64,000 nt of DNA from GCA-2401735 sp051252095. Lineage in GTDB: Bacteria; Pseudomonadota; Gammaproteobacteria; Burkholderiales; Methylophilaceae. The stretch covers positions 56,291 to 120,290 of the forward strand of contig JBPOFK010000008.1 in NCBI GenBank assembly GCA_051252095.1, written 5' to 3'. The translations under genes were made by a program, and so were the position numbers. This document shows positions 37,336-46,739 of this stretch, one piece after another (the stretch's first letter is position 1; each line of letters opens with the position of its first letter). Below the pieces are notes generated by a model, which did not search any database, was not told the origin of the DNA, and worked only from the letters and a program-made list of their open reading frames with translations.

Positions 37336-39144
37336 ATGTCACGCAACTTAAGAAATATCGCAATTATCGCCCACGTTGACCACGGTAAAACGACCATGGT
37401 TGATAAGTTATTACAACAATCTGGTACGTTTGCTTCTCATCAAGCAGTTGAGGAGCGTGCCATGGATAGTAATGACCTAGAAAAAGAACGTGGCATTACT
37501 ATCCTTGCAAAAAACACAGCATTAACCTACGAAGGTACACGTATTAATATCGTCGATACCCCTGGCCATGCTGATTTTGGCGGTGAAGTAGAGCGGGTGT
37601 TAGGCATGGTCGATGGTGTGCTGCTTTTGGTTGATGCTGTTGATGGCCCAATGCCACAAACACGCTTTGTTACCAAGAAAGCCTTAGCGCTAGGCTTGAA
37701 ACCAATTGTGGTCATTAATAAAGTAGACCGTCCTAGTGCGCGTACGGATTGGGTGATTAATCATACCTTTGATTTGTTTGCCAATTTAGGCGCAACAGAT
37801 GAGCAATTAGATTTTCCAATTGTCTATGCATCAGCCCTTAATGGCTTTGCCATGATGGACGAGAACGAAAAAACAGACAATATGCGCGCTGTTTTTGAAA
37901 CAATACTGAAGCATGTAGAACCACCTAAAGGAGATTCTAATGCGCCATTACAGATGCAAGTATCAGCATTAGACTATTCAACCTATACAGGTCGCCTTGC
38001 TGTAGGCCGTGTATCTAATGGTCGTGTTAAAACAGGGCAGGCAGTTGCCGTGATGCATGGTGATGAGCAAGTTGGGACAGGTAAAATTAGTCAGGTGCTT
38101 GGTTTTGAAGGTTTAGAACGTACGGAAGTGCCTGAAGCAGAAGCGGGTGACATTATTATTGTTGCTGGGTTAGACAAAATTGGTATTGGTTACACGATTT
38201 GTGATCGTGAGAACCCAGTTGGTTTGCCGCATCTTGGTGTGGATGAGCCGACATTAACCATGGATTTCATGGTGAATACTTCTCCACTGGCAGGTACAGA
38301 AGGCAAGTTTATTACTTCACGACAAATTCGCGATCGCTTACAAAAAGAGCTACTAGTTAACGTAGCTTTACGTGTTGAAGACACAGCTGATGCGGATATT
38401 TTCCGTGTTTCTGGACGTGGTGAATTGCATTTGACCATTTTGTTGGAAAATATGCGCCGTGAGGGTTTTGAAATTGCCGTTGGTAAGCCAAAAGTGGTTT
38501 TCCGTGAAATTGATGGTGCGAAATGCGAGCCTTATGAAATCTTAACAGTAGACGTAGAAGATGATAACCAAGGTCCTGTAATGGAAGAGTTAGGCCGTCG
38601 TAAAGGTGAAATGCAAAACATGGAATCAGACGGCAATGGACGTACTCGTTTAGAGTACAAAATCCCAGCACGTGGTTTGATTGGTTTCCAAGGTGAGTTT
38701 TTAACATTAACACGCGGCACTGGTTTGATGGCCCATATTTTTGATGAATATGCACCTGCAAAACCTGATATGCCAGGTCGTCGGAATGGGGTCTTAATCT
38801 CATCTGAAAAAGGTGAGGCTGTTGCCTATGCTTTATGGAAACTGCAAGACCGTGGCAAGATGTTTGCGAGTCCTGGTGATAAACTCTATGAGGGAATGGT
38901 GATTGGTATTCATAGCCGCGATAATGATTTGGTTGTAAACCCTATTAAGGGTAAGCAGCTGACAAATGTACGCTCATCTGGTACAGATGAAGCAGTGCGC
39001 TTGATTACACCGATTGCGTTAACCTTAGAAAGCGCTGTCGAATTCATTGATGATGATGAGCTGGTCGAAATTACACCTGTAAACATTCGTATCCGTAAAC
39101 GTTTTTTACTAGAACATGAGCGAAAACGCGCAGCAAAAGAATAG
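37336..39144 (+). CDS. typA: Ribosome-associated GTPase BipA/TypA
   Basis: The 602-residue translational GTPase has G1 IIAHVDHGKTTMVD, the switch ERGITI, G3 DTPGHADFGGEVERVL and G4 VINKVDRPSA. EF-G-like domains III and V and the BipA-specific C-terminal domain (NVRSSGTDEAVRLITP) follow. BipA acts in 50S assembly and stress or low-temperature growth, so its position divergent from two RNA helicases is sensible. The ATG at 37336 has no strong ribosome-binding site. A terminator follows at once, so the gene is monocistronic. Confidence 0.97.
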   Translation: MSRNLRNIAIIAHVDHGKTTMVDKLLQQSGTFASHQAVEERAMDSNDLEKERGITILAKNTALTYEGTRINIVDTPGHADFGGEVERVLGMVDGVLLLVDAVDGPMPQTRFVTKKALALGLKPIVVINKVDRPSARTDWVINHTFDLFANLGATDEQLDFPIVYASALNGFAMMDENEKTDNMRAVFETILKHVEPPKGDSNAPLQMQVSALDYSTYTGRLAVGRVSNGRVKTGQAVAVMHGDEQVGTGKISQVLGFEGLERTEVPEAEAGDIIIVAGLDKIGIGYTICDRENPVGLPHLGVDEPTLTMDFMVNTSPLAGTEGKFITSRQIRDRLQKELLVNVALRVEDTADADIFRVSGRGELHLTILLENMRREGFEIAVGKPKVVFREIDGAKCEPYEILTVDVEDDNQGPVMEELGRRKGEMQNMESDGNGRTRLEYKIPARGLIGFQGEFLTLTRGTGLMAHIFDEYAPAKPDMPGRRNGVLISSEKGEAVAYALWKLQDRGKMFASPGDKLYEGMVIGIHSRDNDLVVNPIKGKQLTNVRSSGTDEAVRLITPIALTLESAVEFIDDDELVEITPVNIRIRKRFLLEHERKRAAKE

Positions 39145-39160
39145 TATTAACGAATCATAA

Positions 39161-39195
39161 AAAACCGAGCTACATAATTAGCTCGGTCTTTTATT
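39161..39195 (+). terminator. Intrinsic terminator of typA
   Basis: ACCGAGCTA and TAGCTCGGT form a 9-bp stem around a short AT-rich loop, followed by CTTTTATTT. Confidence 0.9.
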
Positions 39196-39376
39196 TAAAT
39201 TTAACAATTTCGCAACAAAATTGTAAATATGATGAATTTTATATTGTGGTTAATTATATAAAAAATACCCAATATACTTTTTTGCAGGAAAATGTTGACG
39301 TGTAAAGGTTTGTTTGAGATTCTGCATTCTAGTTACAAAGTTTTACTGTTGTGCCTGTGTGATTCTCCTAAACTCA

Positions 39377-39403
39377 AAAGCGCCTTTATTGGTGCTTTTT
39401 TTT
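39377..39403 (+). terminator. Orphan hairpin terminator upstream of the ect operon
   Basis: AAAGCGCC and GGTGCTTT pair (one G-U) around a short loop and are followed by eight T. No gene ends just before it, since typA already has its own terminator about 200 bp upstream. It may end a small RNA or residual typA read-through. Confidence 0.65.
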
Positions 39404-39622
39404 GCCTTAATTTATATATCAAGCCTGAAAAATACATTTTATAATTCTTTGCAAAATATCGATACTGTTGATTAATGTGAACTGTTGTGTCGAAATTTCT
39501 CTAAAAATATAGGTTGTTTTTCACTCTCATTAAAGGGCAGCATAATCAGTTGCTTAAGGCTGCCTAGCAAGGTTTTTAATGATCCCATTCTGGGTGCAGT
39601 AGCCTGAAAGTATGATTATTTC

Positions 39623-39651
39623 TTGATGGATATGTTTAAATGTGATATCAT
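39623..39651 (+). promoter_or_regulatory. Candidate sigma-70-type promoter of the ectABCD operon
   Basis: TTGATG at 39623-39628 and TATCAT at 39646-39651 are separated by 17 bp, a good match to the consensus. A start near 39658 would give a leader of about 80 nt before ectA. No ectR (MarR-type) repressor gene lies next to the operon, so regulation must come from elsewhere. Confidence 0.6.
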
Positions 39652-39739
39652 AAGCGGCTGATTTTTAATGATAAATTATATAAACGCTTTAAATTACGCA
39701 ATAAGTGTAGGTAAGTAGTTAGTATATTAAGGAGAAGGT

Positions 39740-40318
39740 TTGACATTAGAAAATGTCGGAAACACACTAGAATCAAATGTTAATTGCCATCAATTTGATG
39801 CACTTCCTGCAGTCGAATTCCGTTCACCCAGCGCGCTCGACGGCAGTGCAATTACAGCATTAATACAAAACTCCCCTCCACTTGACACTAATTCCGCTTA
39901 TTGTAATTTATTGCAATGTTCACATTTTGCGCAAACATGTGTTGTTGCAGAATCAAAGAATCAAATCTTAGGATGGCTTTCAGCTTATATCCCACCTGAA
40001 CAACAAGATCATATTTTCATCTGGCAGGTAGCCGTGCATTCAGAGGCAAGAGGAAAAGGTTTAGCTAAGCATCTCTTGTCTGCTTTGTTAAAACGTAACA
40101 CCTTAGCAAAGGTGCAATATCTCATCACGACAATTACACAAGAAAACAAAGCATCGTGGTCATTGTTTGAAGGCTTCGCCAAATCACATCAATTAAATTT
40201 AAGTAGAACCCCGCATTTTGAAAAAGCACAACATTTTCAGGGCGTTCATGAAACCGAGTTTTTAGTAAAAATAGGCCCATTCAACATTACAGAGGTCTCA
40301 AGTAATCAAGGAGTTTAA
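39740..40318 (+). CDS. ectA: L-2,4-diaminobutyrate acetyltransferase
   Basis: The 192-residue GNAT enzyme transfers acetyl from acetyl-CoA to L-2,4-diaminobutyrate, giving N-gamma-acetyl-diaminobutyrate, the second step of ectoine synthesis. EFRSPSALDGSAI, SHFAQTCVVAES, FIWQVAVHSEARGKGLAKHLL and the TTITQENKASWSLF segment are typical of EctA. The start is a TTG placed ideally behind AAGGAGAAGG; no in-frame ATG is near. It is first in ectA-ectB-ectC-ectD-symporter, with ectB one base downstream. Confidence 0.95.
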   Translation: MTLENVGNTLESNVNCHQFDALPAVEFRSPSALDGSAITALIQNSPPLDTNSAYCNLLQCSHFAQTCVVAESKNQILGWLSAYIPPEQQDHIFIWQVAVHSEARGKGLAKHLLSALLKRNTLAKVQYLITTITQENKASWSLFEGFAKSHQLNLSRTPHFEKAQHFQGVHETEFLVKIGPFNITEVSSNQGV

Positions 40319-40319
40319 T

Positions 40320-41621
40320 ATGTCAAAAATCCCAAATCCTAGTCAAAGTCAAACTAATACAGCTATTTTTGAGCGAAGAGAATCAAATGTACGCAGTTAC
40401 GCTCGTTCAATGCCCAGAAAGTTCATCAAAGCGCAAGGTGCTTGGATGCAAGATAGTAACGGCGGTCACTATTTAGACTTTCTATCCGGTTGCGCCTCTC
40501 TAAATTATGGTCATAACCACCCAGTGTTAAAAGAAGCGCTGATGGAATACATTGAAAAAGATGGTATTGCACAAGGGTTAGATTTACATACAGAGGCAAA
40601 ATCAGAGTTTTTAAATGCATTTGAGTCCATAATCTTAAAGCCGAGAAAGTTAGATTACCGCGTTATGTTTACAGGCCCTACTGGCACGAATGCAGTAGAA
40701 GCAGCAATTAAACTAGCGCGCAAGGTCACGAAGCGTGAGTTGGTAGTTTCTTTCACAAATGGCTATCATGGTATGACATTAGGGGCATTGGCTTGCACAG
40801 GCAATGCTGAAAAACGCAATGGTGCAGGCGTGCCGCTCAACAATGTTGTACACGAACCATTTGATGGTTATTTTGGTGAGGGTGTAGATACTGCTGAAAT
40901 GCTAGACAAACGCTTATCTGACCCATCTAGCGGCTTGGACAAACCTGCAGCAATCTTATTGGAAACAACGCAGGGCGAAGGCGGTCTAAATGCAGCCTCT
41001 AGTGATTGGCTGCGTAAAGTCGCCGAAATAGCGAAGCGTCATGGTGCATTGTTAATCGTGGATGATATTCAAGCGGGCTGTGGGCGCACAAGTGGATTCT
41101 TTAGTTTTGAAGAGATGGGTTTTACGCCAGACATTGTAACCATGTCAAAATCATTATCTGGCATGGGCTTGCCATTTGCCATCACTCTATTTAAACCGAA
41201 TTTAGATATTTGGTCTCCAGGTGAGCACAACGGTACTTTCCGTGGCAACAATCATGCTTTTGTTACTGCTACTGCAGTACTCAAACACTTTTGGGCTGAT
41301 CATCAATTCCAAACGGAAGTACATGCACGCGGAGAGTCTCTACGTAAACGTTTAGAACAAATGGCTAACAAACATGGTTTTTCTACAAGAGGAAAAGGCA
41401 TGATGCGAGGCATAGATGTTGGGACAGGTGAAATGGCTTCTAAAATCACTTCAGAGGCGTTTGATAAAGGCCTTATTATTGAAACAAGCGGCGCTTTTGA
41501 TGAGGTGGTTAAAGTATTGGCACCTTTGACTATTAGCGAAGCCGAAATGACAAAAGGCCTTGATATTCTGGAGAGATGTATTCGTAATGCTTGTTCAGAA
41601 GATGTTGATGCTGCAGCATAG
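40320..41621 (+). CDS. ectB: Diaminobutyrate-2-oxoglutarate transaminase
   Basis: The 433-residue class III PLP aminotransferase makes L-2,4-diaminobutyrate from aspartate semialdehyde and glutamate. FIKAQGAWMQDSNGGHYLDF, FTGPTGTNAVEAAIKLARK, the PLP aspartate in LLIVDDIQAGCGRTG-like context (here RTS), and K277 in VTMSKSLSG are the expected landmarks. AAGGAG precedes the ATG. Its substrate normally comes from aspartokinase; no ect-linked ask gene is present here. Confidence 0.96.
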   Translation: MSKIPNPSQSQTNTAIFERRESNVRSYARSMPRKFIKAQGAWMQDSNGGHYLDFLSGCASLNYGHNHPVLKEALMEYIEKDGIAQGLDLHTEAKSEFLNAFESIILKPRKLDYRVMFTGPTGTNAVEAAIKLARKVTKRELVVSFTNGYHGMTLGALACTGNAEKRNGAGVPLNNVVHEPFDGYFGEGVDTAEMLDKRLSDPSSGLDKPAAILLETTQGEGGLNAASSDWLRKVAEIAKRHGALLIVDDIQAGCGRTSGFFSFEEMGFTPDIVTMSKSLSGMGLPFAITLFKPNLDIWSPGEHNGTFRGNNHAFVTATAVLKHFWADHQFQTEVHARGESLRKRLEQMANKHGFSTRGKGMMRGIDVGTGEMASKITSEAFDKGLIIETSGAFDEVVKVLAPLTISEAEMTKGLDILERCIRNACSEDVDAAA

Positions 41622-41631
41622 GAGCTAATAA

Positions 41632-42018
41632 ATGATAGTACGTAATTTAAAAACGATAAGCGCTTCTGAACACAATGTGAAGTCCAAAGGGTGGGAAAGC
41701 GCTCGCATGCTTTTGAAGCAAGATAATATGGGCTTTTCATTCCATATCACAACGCTCTACGCAGGCGCAGAAATAAAGATGCAGTATCTCAATCATCTTG
41801 AGTCTGTTTATATTATGCAAGGCAAGGGGACGATTGAAAACTTAGCCAATGGCGAGAGACATGAATTGTTACCTGGGGTAATGTATGCACTCAATGAGCA
41901 CGATCATCATATCTTAAGGATTGAAGAAGAAATTGTATGCGCTTGTGTTTTTAACCCACCGGTATCGGGTAAAGAAGTGCATGATGAAAATGGATCTTAT
42001 CCAGCAGATATTGATTAA
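41632..42018 (+). CDS. ectC: Ectoine synthase
   Basis: The 128-residue cupin closes N-gamma-acetyl-diaminobutyrate to ectoine by loss of water. MIVRNLKTI, GFSFHITTLYAGAEIKMQY, LESVYIMQGKGTIENL and YALNEHDHHILR match EctC, including the Glu, Tyr and His that hold the metal in this family. AGGAGC precedes the ATG, ten bases after ectB. The last bases overlap an open frame leading into ectD, but ectD itself starts after the EctC stop. Confidence 0.97.
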   Translation: MIVRNLKTISASEHNVKSKGWESARMLLKQDNMGFSFHITTLYAGAEIKMQYLNHLESVYIMQGKGTIENLANGERHELLPGVMYALNEHDHHILRIEEEIVCACVFNPPVSGKEVHDENGSYPADID

Positions 42019-42043
42019 TGTAGTAAAAAATAATTTGGCTTAT

Positions 42044-42970
42044 ATGCAAGATTTTTATCCGACGAGACAGACTACACAGGCAAAAGTAATTGAAAGAAAA
42101 GAACCTGTGGTTTATAGCGAGTGGCAGCCTTCAGCACCATTAACAAAAGCCCAGACACAGCAATTTGATCAAAACGGATATTTGCTATTAGAAAATATCT
42201 TTACGCCAGAAGAGGTGGTTTGCCTACAGTCAGAAGCTAAACACGCTTTGCAGAATGCTGAAGAGTTACGTCAAGAAACAGTCATTACTGAACTCACAAG
42301 TCATGATGTTAGATCTATATTCGACATTCATCAGCAGTCCTTTTTGATGGAGCGTATGGCTTCCGATAAGAGGCTGGTTGATATTGCCTCTTTTCTATTG
42401 AATGACGAAGTCTATATCCATCAGTCAAGATTGAATTATAAACCGAGCTTTGTCGGGAAAGAGTTCTACTGGCACTCTGACTTTGAAACGTGGCATGCTG
42501 AAGATGGAATGCCGCGTATGCGCGCTTTATCAATGTCTGTATTGTTAACAGACAATACTTCATATAATGGGTCGCTTATGTTGCTTCCAGGGTCGCACCG
42601 ACGTTTCTTAAGTTGTATTGGCGAAACGCCAGACAACCATTATAAAACCTCACTGAAGAAACAAGAATATGGCGTGCCAGATCAGGTTAACTTAGAAGAA
42701 ATGGCAAAAGAGTTAGGTATTGTCAGTCCAACAGCTAAACCAGGATCAATTTTAGTTTTTGACTGCAACACCATGCATGGCTCAAACAGCAACATTACGC
42801 CTATGTCCCGGTCCAATGCCTTTTTTGTTTATAACGCATTGACGAATAAACTCGTCGCGCCATACGGGATGAAAGCACCAAGGCCAAGCTTTATCGCTTG
42901 CCGGTCACCTCAAGTGTTGATCCCAGAGGCTGACAATCTTACGCATCATTCAAACTTGATTTTAGCCTAG
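42044..42970 (+). CDS. ectD: Ectoine 5-hydroxylase
   Basis: The 308-residue Fe(II)/2-oxoglutarate dioxygenase makes 5-hydroxyectoine. The iron triad is H144-x-D146 (FYWHSDFETWHAEDG) and H245 (NTMHGSNSN). That HSDFETWHAEDGMP stretch is the EctD signature, and the arginine in MSRSN binds 2-oxoglutarate. The ATG at 42044 gives the usual EctD start (DFYPTRQ); the frame is open further upstream into ectC, but this is not needed. The ribosome-binding site is weak, so translation may be coupled to ectC, which ends 25 bp upstream. Confidence 0.95.
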   Translation: MQDFYPTRQTTQAKVIERKEPVVYSEWQPSAPLTKAQTQQFDQNGYLLLENIFTPEEVVCLQSEAKHALQNAEELRQETVITELTSHDVRSIFDIHQQSFLMERMASDKRLVDIASFLLNDEVYIHQSRLNYKPSFVGKEFYWHSDFETWHAEDGMPRMRALSMSVLLTDNTSYNGSLMLLPGSHRRFLSCIGETPDNHYKTSLKKQEYGVPDQVNLEEMAKELGIVSPTAKPGSILVFDCNTMHGSNSNITPMSRSNAFFVYNALTNKLVAPYGMKAPRPSFIACRSPQVLIPEADNLTHHSNLILA

Positions 42971-42995
42971 TGTTGCTGTTAAGAGTAAATCAAAA

Positions 42996-44408
42996 ATGAA
43001 CTTAATCACGGTAGTGAGTTTTGTCATTTTTCTTGGTTTATTCTTTACTATTGGTTTGGCATCGTTTGTAAAAAGCAAAGGGACAAGTCAAGATTATTAT
43101 TTAGCTGATCAGTCGGTTAGCCCACTTTTTAGTGGGCTTTCTGCTGTTGCAACCAATAATAGTGGGTATATGTTTATTGGCGTCATTGGATACACCTATG
43201 CTGCCGGATTGGCATCCATTTGGTTGATGATTGGCTGGATACTTGGCGATTTCTTAGCCTCACTCTTTATTCATCAGAAATTACAGATGGCTACCACTAA
43301 GACAGGGGAGGCTTCTTACTCCGGTGTGCTAGCCACTTGGCATGGCGATGATATGGTTTATTGGCGTCGCATCGCTGCTGTCTTAACATTGGTTTTTTTA
43401 GGCGCCTATGCAGCGGCGCAAATTTCGGCGGGTAGCAAGGCTTTAGAAGGTGTGTTGGGCTGGAATAGAACTGCTGGTGCATGGCTAGTGGCTGTGATGG
43501 TGCTTTCTTACAGTGTGGCGGGCGGTATTCGTGCCTCTATTTGGACCGATGTTGCACAAAGCATCGTCATGCTAGTGGCGATGGTTATATTGGTTTTTTC
43601 TGGTGTGTCGGCGCTTGGCGGTGTTGCGAATGTCATGCAGGCATGGCATGAAATTCCAGGCTATTTTGATTTAGCACCACCAAGACTAGCGCTTCCTGGT
43701 TTGATGGGCGTAATATTGTTTTTCGTAGGCTGGTTAGTAGCTGGTCTCAGTGTTATTGGTCAACCGCATATCATGGTGCGCTTTATGGCACTTAAGGATG
43801 CAGCTAGCATCAAGTCTGCCCGTATTTATTATTACGCTTTTTTTATCCTCTTTTATGCCTTAGCAACCATCGCAGGCATGTTGGCGCGCTTACATTTACC
43901 TGAGTTAAATAGCCTAGATCCAGAGATGGCGTTGCCTACGATGGCTGTGCAATTACTACCGCCAGTGTTAGTTGGTGTGGTGTTGGCGGGTATATTTGCA
44001 GCAACCATGTCAACGGCTGATTCTTTGGTGTTGAGTTGTTCCTCAGCCATTACAAACGATTTGTTGCCCAATAAAGCAAAGAGACAAGTGTTGATTAAGC
44101 TAGTCACGGCTGCAGTCACAGGGTTGGCATTATTGATTGCGTTGTATGCGAGCAGTAGCGTGTTTGATTTAGTCATCATGTCATGGTCAGTGATGGCAGT
44201 CGCTTTTGGACCAATTTTGATTTTATTAGTGTTTAATCGTGTGATGACGGAAAGAGTCGCTATTCTGTTAATGGCAATCGGCATCTTAGTGGCATTGTTG
44301 TGGCGCTATGCTGACTTACATCATATGGTTTACGAAGGTTTGCCTGCTATGTTGATAGCATTGTTATTAGGCTATCTGCTTTCAGTACGCGCGAAACGAG
44401 CCACATAA
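42996..44408 (+). CDS. Sodium:solute symporter (PutP-like), probably for a compatible solute
   Basis: The 470-residue SSS-family protein has about 13 membrane helices. SKGTSQDYYLADQSVSP followed by GLSAVATNNSGYMFIG is the PutP-type first block, and FAATMSTADSLVLSCSSAIT is the conserved helix 8 sodium-site region. It lies 25 bp behind ectD and ends at a terminator, so it belongs to the ect operon. Uptake or recapture of ectoine, hydroxyectoine or proline is a reasonable inference; the substrate cannot be read from sequence. Confidence 0.85.
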   Translation: MNLITVVSFVIFLGLFFTIGLASFVKSKGTSQDYYLADQSVSPLFSGLSAVATNNSGYMFIGVIGYTYAAGLASIWLMIGWILGDFLASLFIHQKLQMATTKTGEASYSGVLATWHGDDMVYWRRIAAVLTLVFLGAYAAAQISAGSKALEGVLGWNRTAGAWLVAVMVLSYSVAGGIRASIWTDVAQSIVMLVAMVILVFSGVSALGGVANVMQAWHEIPGYFDLAPPRLALPGLMGVILFFVGWLVAGLSVIGQPHIMVRFMALKDAASIKSARIYYYAFFILFYALATIAGMLARLHLPELNSLDPEMALPTMAVQLLPPVLVGVVLAGIFAATMSTADSLVLSCSSAITNDLLPNKAKRQVLIKLVTAAVTGLALLIALYASSSVFDLVIMSWSVMAVAFGPILILLVFNRVMTERVAILLMAIGILVALLWRYADLHHMVYEGLPAMLIALLLGYLLSVRAKRAT

Positions 44409-44412
44409 GTAA

Positions 44413-44454
44413 CGAATAAAAAGCCAAATTAGAGACGGTTTGGTTTTTTATTCG
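44413..44454. terminator. Bidirectional terminator at the end of the ect operon
   Basis: CGAATAAAAAGCCAAA and TTTGGTTTTTTATTCG form a long stem (one G-U pair) around a 10-nt loop between the convergent symporter and yaeQ genes. Confidence 0.85.
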
Positions 44455-44465
44455 AAAGTACAAGA

Positions 44466-45008
44466 CTAACTGGCCTTTAAGATTTCTTGCTCAATCAGCA
44501 CACTGTCTTGATTATTCATCAGCCAAACTTGCCCATCTTGAATATTGCATTGCAACTGCATCGTACGCTCTGATAATTTGGCGATAGCTTGCGTGCAAGT
44601 TTGCGATAAGTTAATAATGGTTAGATTTTTTGAGCGTGAAAATTGTTTCGCATTTTGCTCAAACCATATGTTTGCTGCATTGCCGCCATAGCAATAAACG
44701 ATAACGCTATTTGCTCGGCCGCAGGCTTTGCGAATAAGCTTCTCATCCGGTAAGCCAACATCAATCCATAACTCAATGGCACCCGTCAGATCTTTTTGCC
44801 ATAAGTCAGCTGATTCATCATCGGTCATGCCTTCACCAAAGGTTAAATAATCGCTTGCATTTAACGCGAAGCTTAATAAGCGCACCATCATGCGTTCATC
44901 CGTTTCAGAAGGCTGACGCGATATGGTTAAGTTATGCTCAGCGTAATAATGTCTATCCATATCTGCAATTTGCAGACTCGCTTTAAACACGGTGGCTTTA
45001 ATTGCCAA
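44466..45008 (-). CDS. yaeQ: YaeQ family protein (PD-(D/E)XK-like fold)
   Basis: The 180-residue protein is a clear YaeQ: MAIKATVFKASLQIADMDRHYY, ETDERMMVRLLSFAL, FGEGMTDDESADLW and ELWIDVGLPDEKLIRKA. The fold is related to the restriction-nuclease superfamily, but YaeQ has no proven enzymatic role; it was once linked to suppression of rfaH haemolysin defects. It starts two bases after the ybiT stop and is co-transcribed with it. Confidence 0.95.
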   Translation of the reverse strand: MAIKATVFKASLQIADMDRHYYAEHNLTISRQPSETDERMMVRLLSFALNASDYLTFGEGMTDDESADLWQKDLTGAIELWIDVGLPDEKLIRKACGRANSVIVYCYGGNAANIWFEQNAKQFSRSKNLTIINLSQTCTQAIAKLSERTMQLQCNIQDGQVWLMNNQDSVLIEQEILKAS

Positions 45009-45010
45009 CT

Positions 45011-46609
45011 TTACTCTACGCCTTGGCTTGTAAGGTAATCTTCGTAGTTACCACTAAAATCAACAATACCATCTGCCTTAATTTCAATAATACGCGTAGC
45101 GATAGAGCTCACAAACTCACGGTCATGGCTAACAAAAAATAAGGTACCGTTATATTTATCTAACGCAGTGTTTAACGCCTCAATTGATTCCATATCCATA
45201 TGGTTGGTAGGTTCATCCATTAATAGCACGTTGGTGCGCTCTAACATGAGTCTGCCGTAAAGCAAGCGACCTTTTTCACCGCCTGATAGTACTTTCACGG
45301 ATTTTTTAGTTGCTTCGCTACCAAACAATAAACGACCTAACATGCTGCGCACAACGTTATCGTCATCGCCTGTTTTACGCCATTGTGACATCCATTCAAA
45401 TAGGTCTTCACCTTTTTTGAATTCATATTCATGGTCTTGTGCAAAATAACCAATATTGGCTTTTTCTGCCCATTTAACTTCACCGTGCTTAGGTTTTAAA
45501 TCGTTAGCCAAGCAGCGCAAAAACGTGGTTTTACCAATGCCGTTCTCACCTATAATGGCCACTTTTTCGCCTGCTTCAAAAATCACTTCAAAGCCTTTAA
45601 ATAGGTCTTTGTCATCAAAGCCATGACCAAGTTTTTTAAGCTCTACAGCGTTACGGTGTAACTTTTCTTTATCATCATATTCAAAGCGAATAAATGGATA
45701 TTGACGGCTTGAAGGTTTAAATTCCTCCACTTTAATTTTATCAATTTGCTTAGCGCGGCTGGTTGCTTGTTTGGCTTTCGACGCGTTGGCAGAGAAGCGG
45801 CGTACAAAGTCTTGTAAGTCCGCAATTTGCTGTTTCGCTTTAGCATTGTCTTTAGCTTGTTGATTACGCGCCGCAATGCTGGCTTCCATATAATCATCAT
45901 AATTGCCAGGATAGGTGGTGATTTTGCCGTAATCCATATCACAAGTATGCGTACATACTTGATTTAAAAAGTGACGGTCATGCGAAATAATGACCATAGT
46001 ACAGTCGCGATTATTCACCACGTCTTCTAACCAACGAATGGTATTAATGTCCAAGTTGTTGGTTGGCTCATCCAGTAACAATACGTCTGGATTTGCAAAC
46101 AAGGCTTGTACCAATAGCACACGTAATTTCCAGCCTGGAGCAACTTCGCTCATTGGACCAGTATGTTGCTCAATTGGAATACCCACACCTAATAACAATT
46201 CGCCAGCGCGCGCTTCTGCAGTGTAGCCGTCATACTCGGCAAACACACCCTCAAGCTCAGCGGCCTTCATATAATCATCTTCAGTGGCTTCTAAGTTGGC
46301 GTAAATAGCATCACGTTCGGTCATCGCTGCCCACATTTGCTCGTGACCCATCATCACTACATCAATGACGCGTTGATCTTCATATGCAAACTGGTCTTGG
46401 CGTAAAAAGGCCATACGCTCATTCGTGTCCAAAGTCACATTGCCACTGGTTGGTTCTAACTCACCAGCTAGAATTTTCATAAATGTTGATTTGCCACAAC
46501 CATTTGCACCAATTAAGCCATAGCGATTCCCGTCGCCAAATTTAATGGATACATCTTCAAACAACGGCTTTGAACCGAATTGCATAGTAATATTATTTGC
46601 GATTAGCAT
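45011..46609 (-). CDS. ybiT: ABC-F ATPase, YbiT type (ribosome-associated)
   Basis: The 532-residue protein has two ABC ATPase domains and no membrane segments. Domain 1: GLIGANGCGKSTFMKIL, VLLLDEPTNNLD. Domain 2: AIIGENGIGKTTFLR, LSGGEKGRLLYGR, VLLMDEPTNHMDM. Between them is the P-site tRNA interaction linker (about 240-310, rich in Ala, Lys and Arg). ABC-F proteins of this subgroup bind the ribosomal E site. In domain 1 the signature is PGWKLRVLLVQAL, a known YbiT-like deviation. yaeQ follows directly. Confidence 0.94.
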   Translation of the reverse strand: MLIANNITMQFGSKPLFEDVSIKFGDGNRYGLIGANGCGKSTFMKILAGELEPTSGNVTLDTNERMAFLRQDQFAYEDQRVIDVVMMGHEQMWAAMTERDAIYANLEATEDDYMKAAELEGVFAEYDGYTAEARAGELLLGVGIPIEQHTGPMSEVAPGWKLRVLLVQALFANPDVLLLDEPTNNLDINTIRWLEDVVNNRDCTMVIISHDRHFLNQVCTHTCDMDYGKITTYPGNYDDYMEASIAARNQQAKDNAKAKQQIADLQDFVRRFSANASKAKQATSRAKQIDKIKVEEFKPSSRQYPFIRFEYDDKEKLHRNAVELKKLGHGFDDKDLFKGFEVIFEAGEKVAIIGENGIGKTTFLRCLANDLKPKHGEVKWAEKANIGYFAQDHEYEFKKGEDLFEWMSQWRKTGDDDNVVRSMLGRLLFGSEATKKSVKVLSGGEKGRLLYGRLMLERTNVLLMDEPTNHMDMESIEALNTALDKYNGTLFFVSHDREFVSSIATRIIEIKADGIVDFSGNYEDYLTSQGVE

Positions 46610-46739
46610 TAGAGGACTTTCTTGATAGAGCAGATAATCTAGAAATTAGAAATGGCGTATTTTAACTTAAATTGTACTTACCCCAAAATAATACATCTAT
46701 TTAAGTTTAATGCCGGCATGCCGCCTTATTGACGACGAG

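Larger units (their letters stand above)
39196..39739. other. Intergenic region between typA and ectA
   Basis: This 544-bp AT-rich stretch holds no convincing reading frame. It contains an orphan hairpin terminator at 39377-39403 with a TTGACG box about 80 bp upstream (39294), so a short RNA could be made here. It also contains the presumed ect promoter at 39623-39651. The remainder shows nothing I can name. Confidence 0.5.

Noticed and set aside
41921..42043. Longer EctD starting inside ectC
   Set aside because: The extra N-terminal residues have no counterpart in EctD proteins, and the ATG at 42044 gives the normal start.
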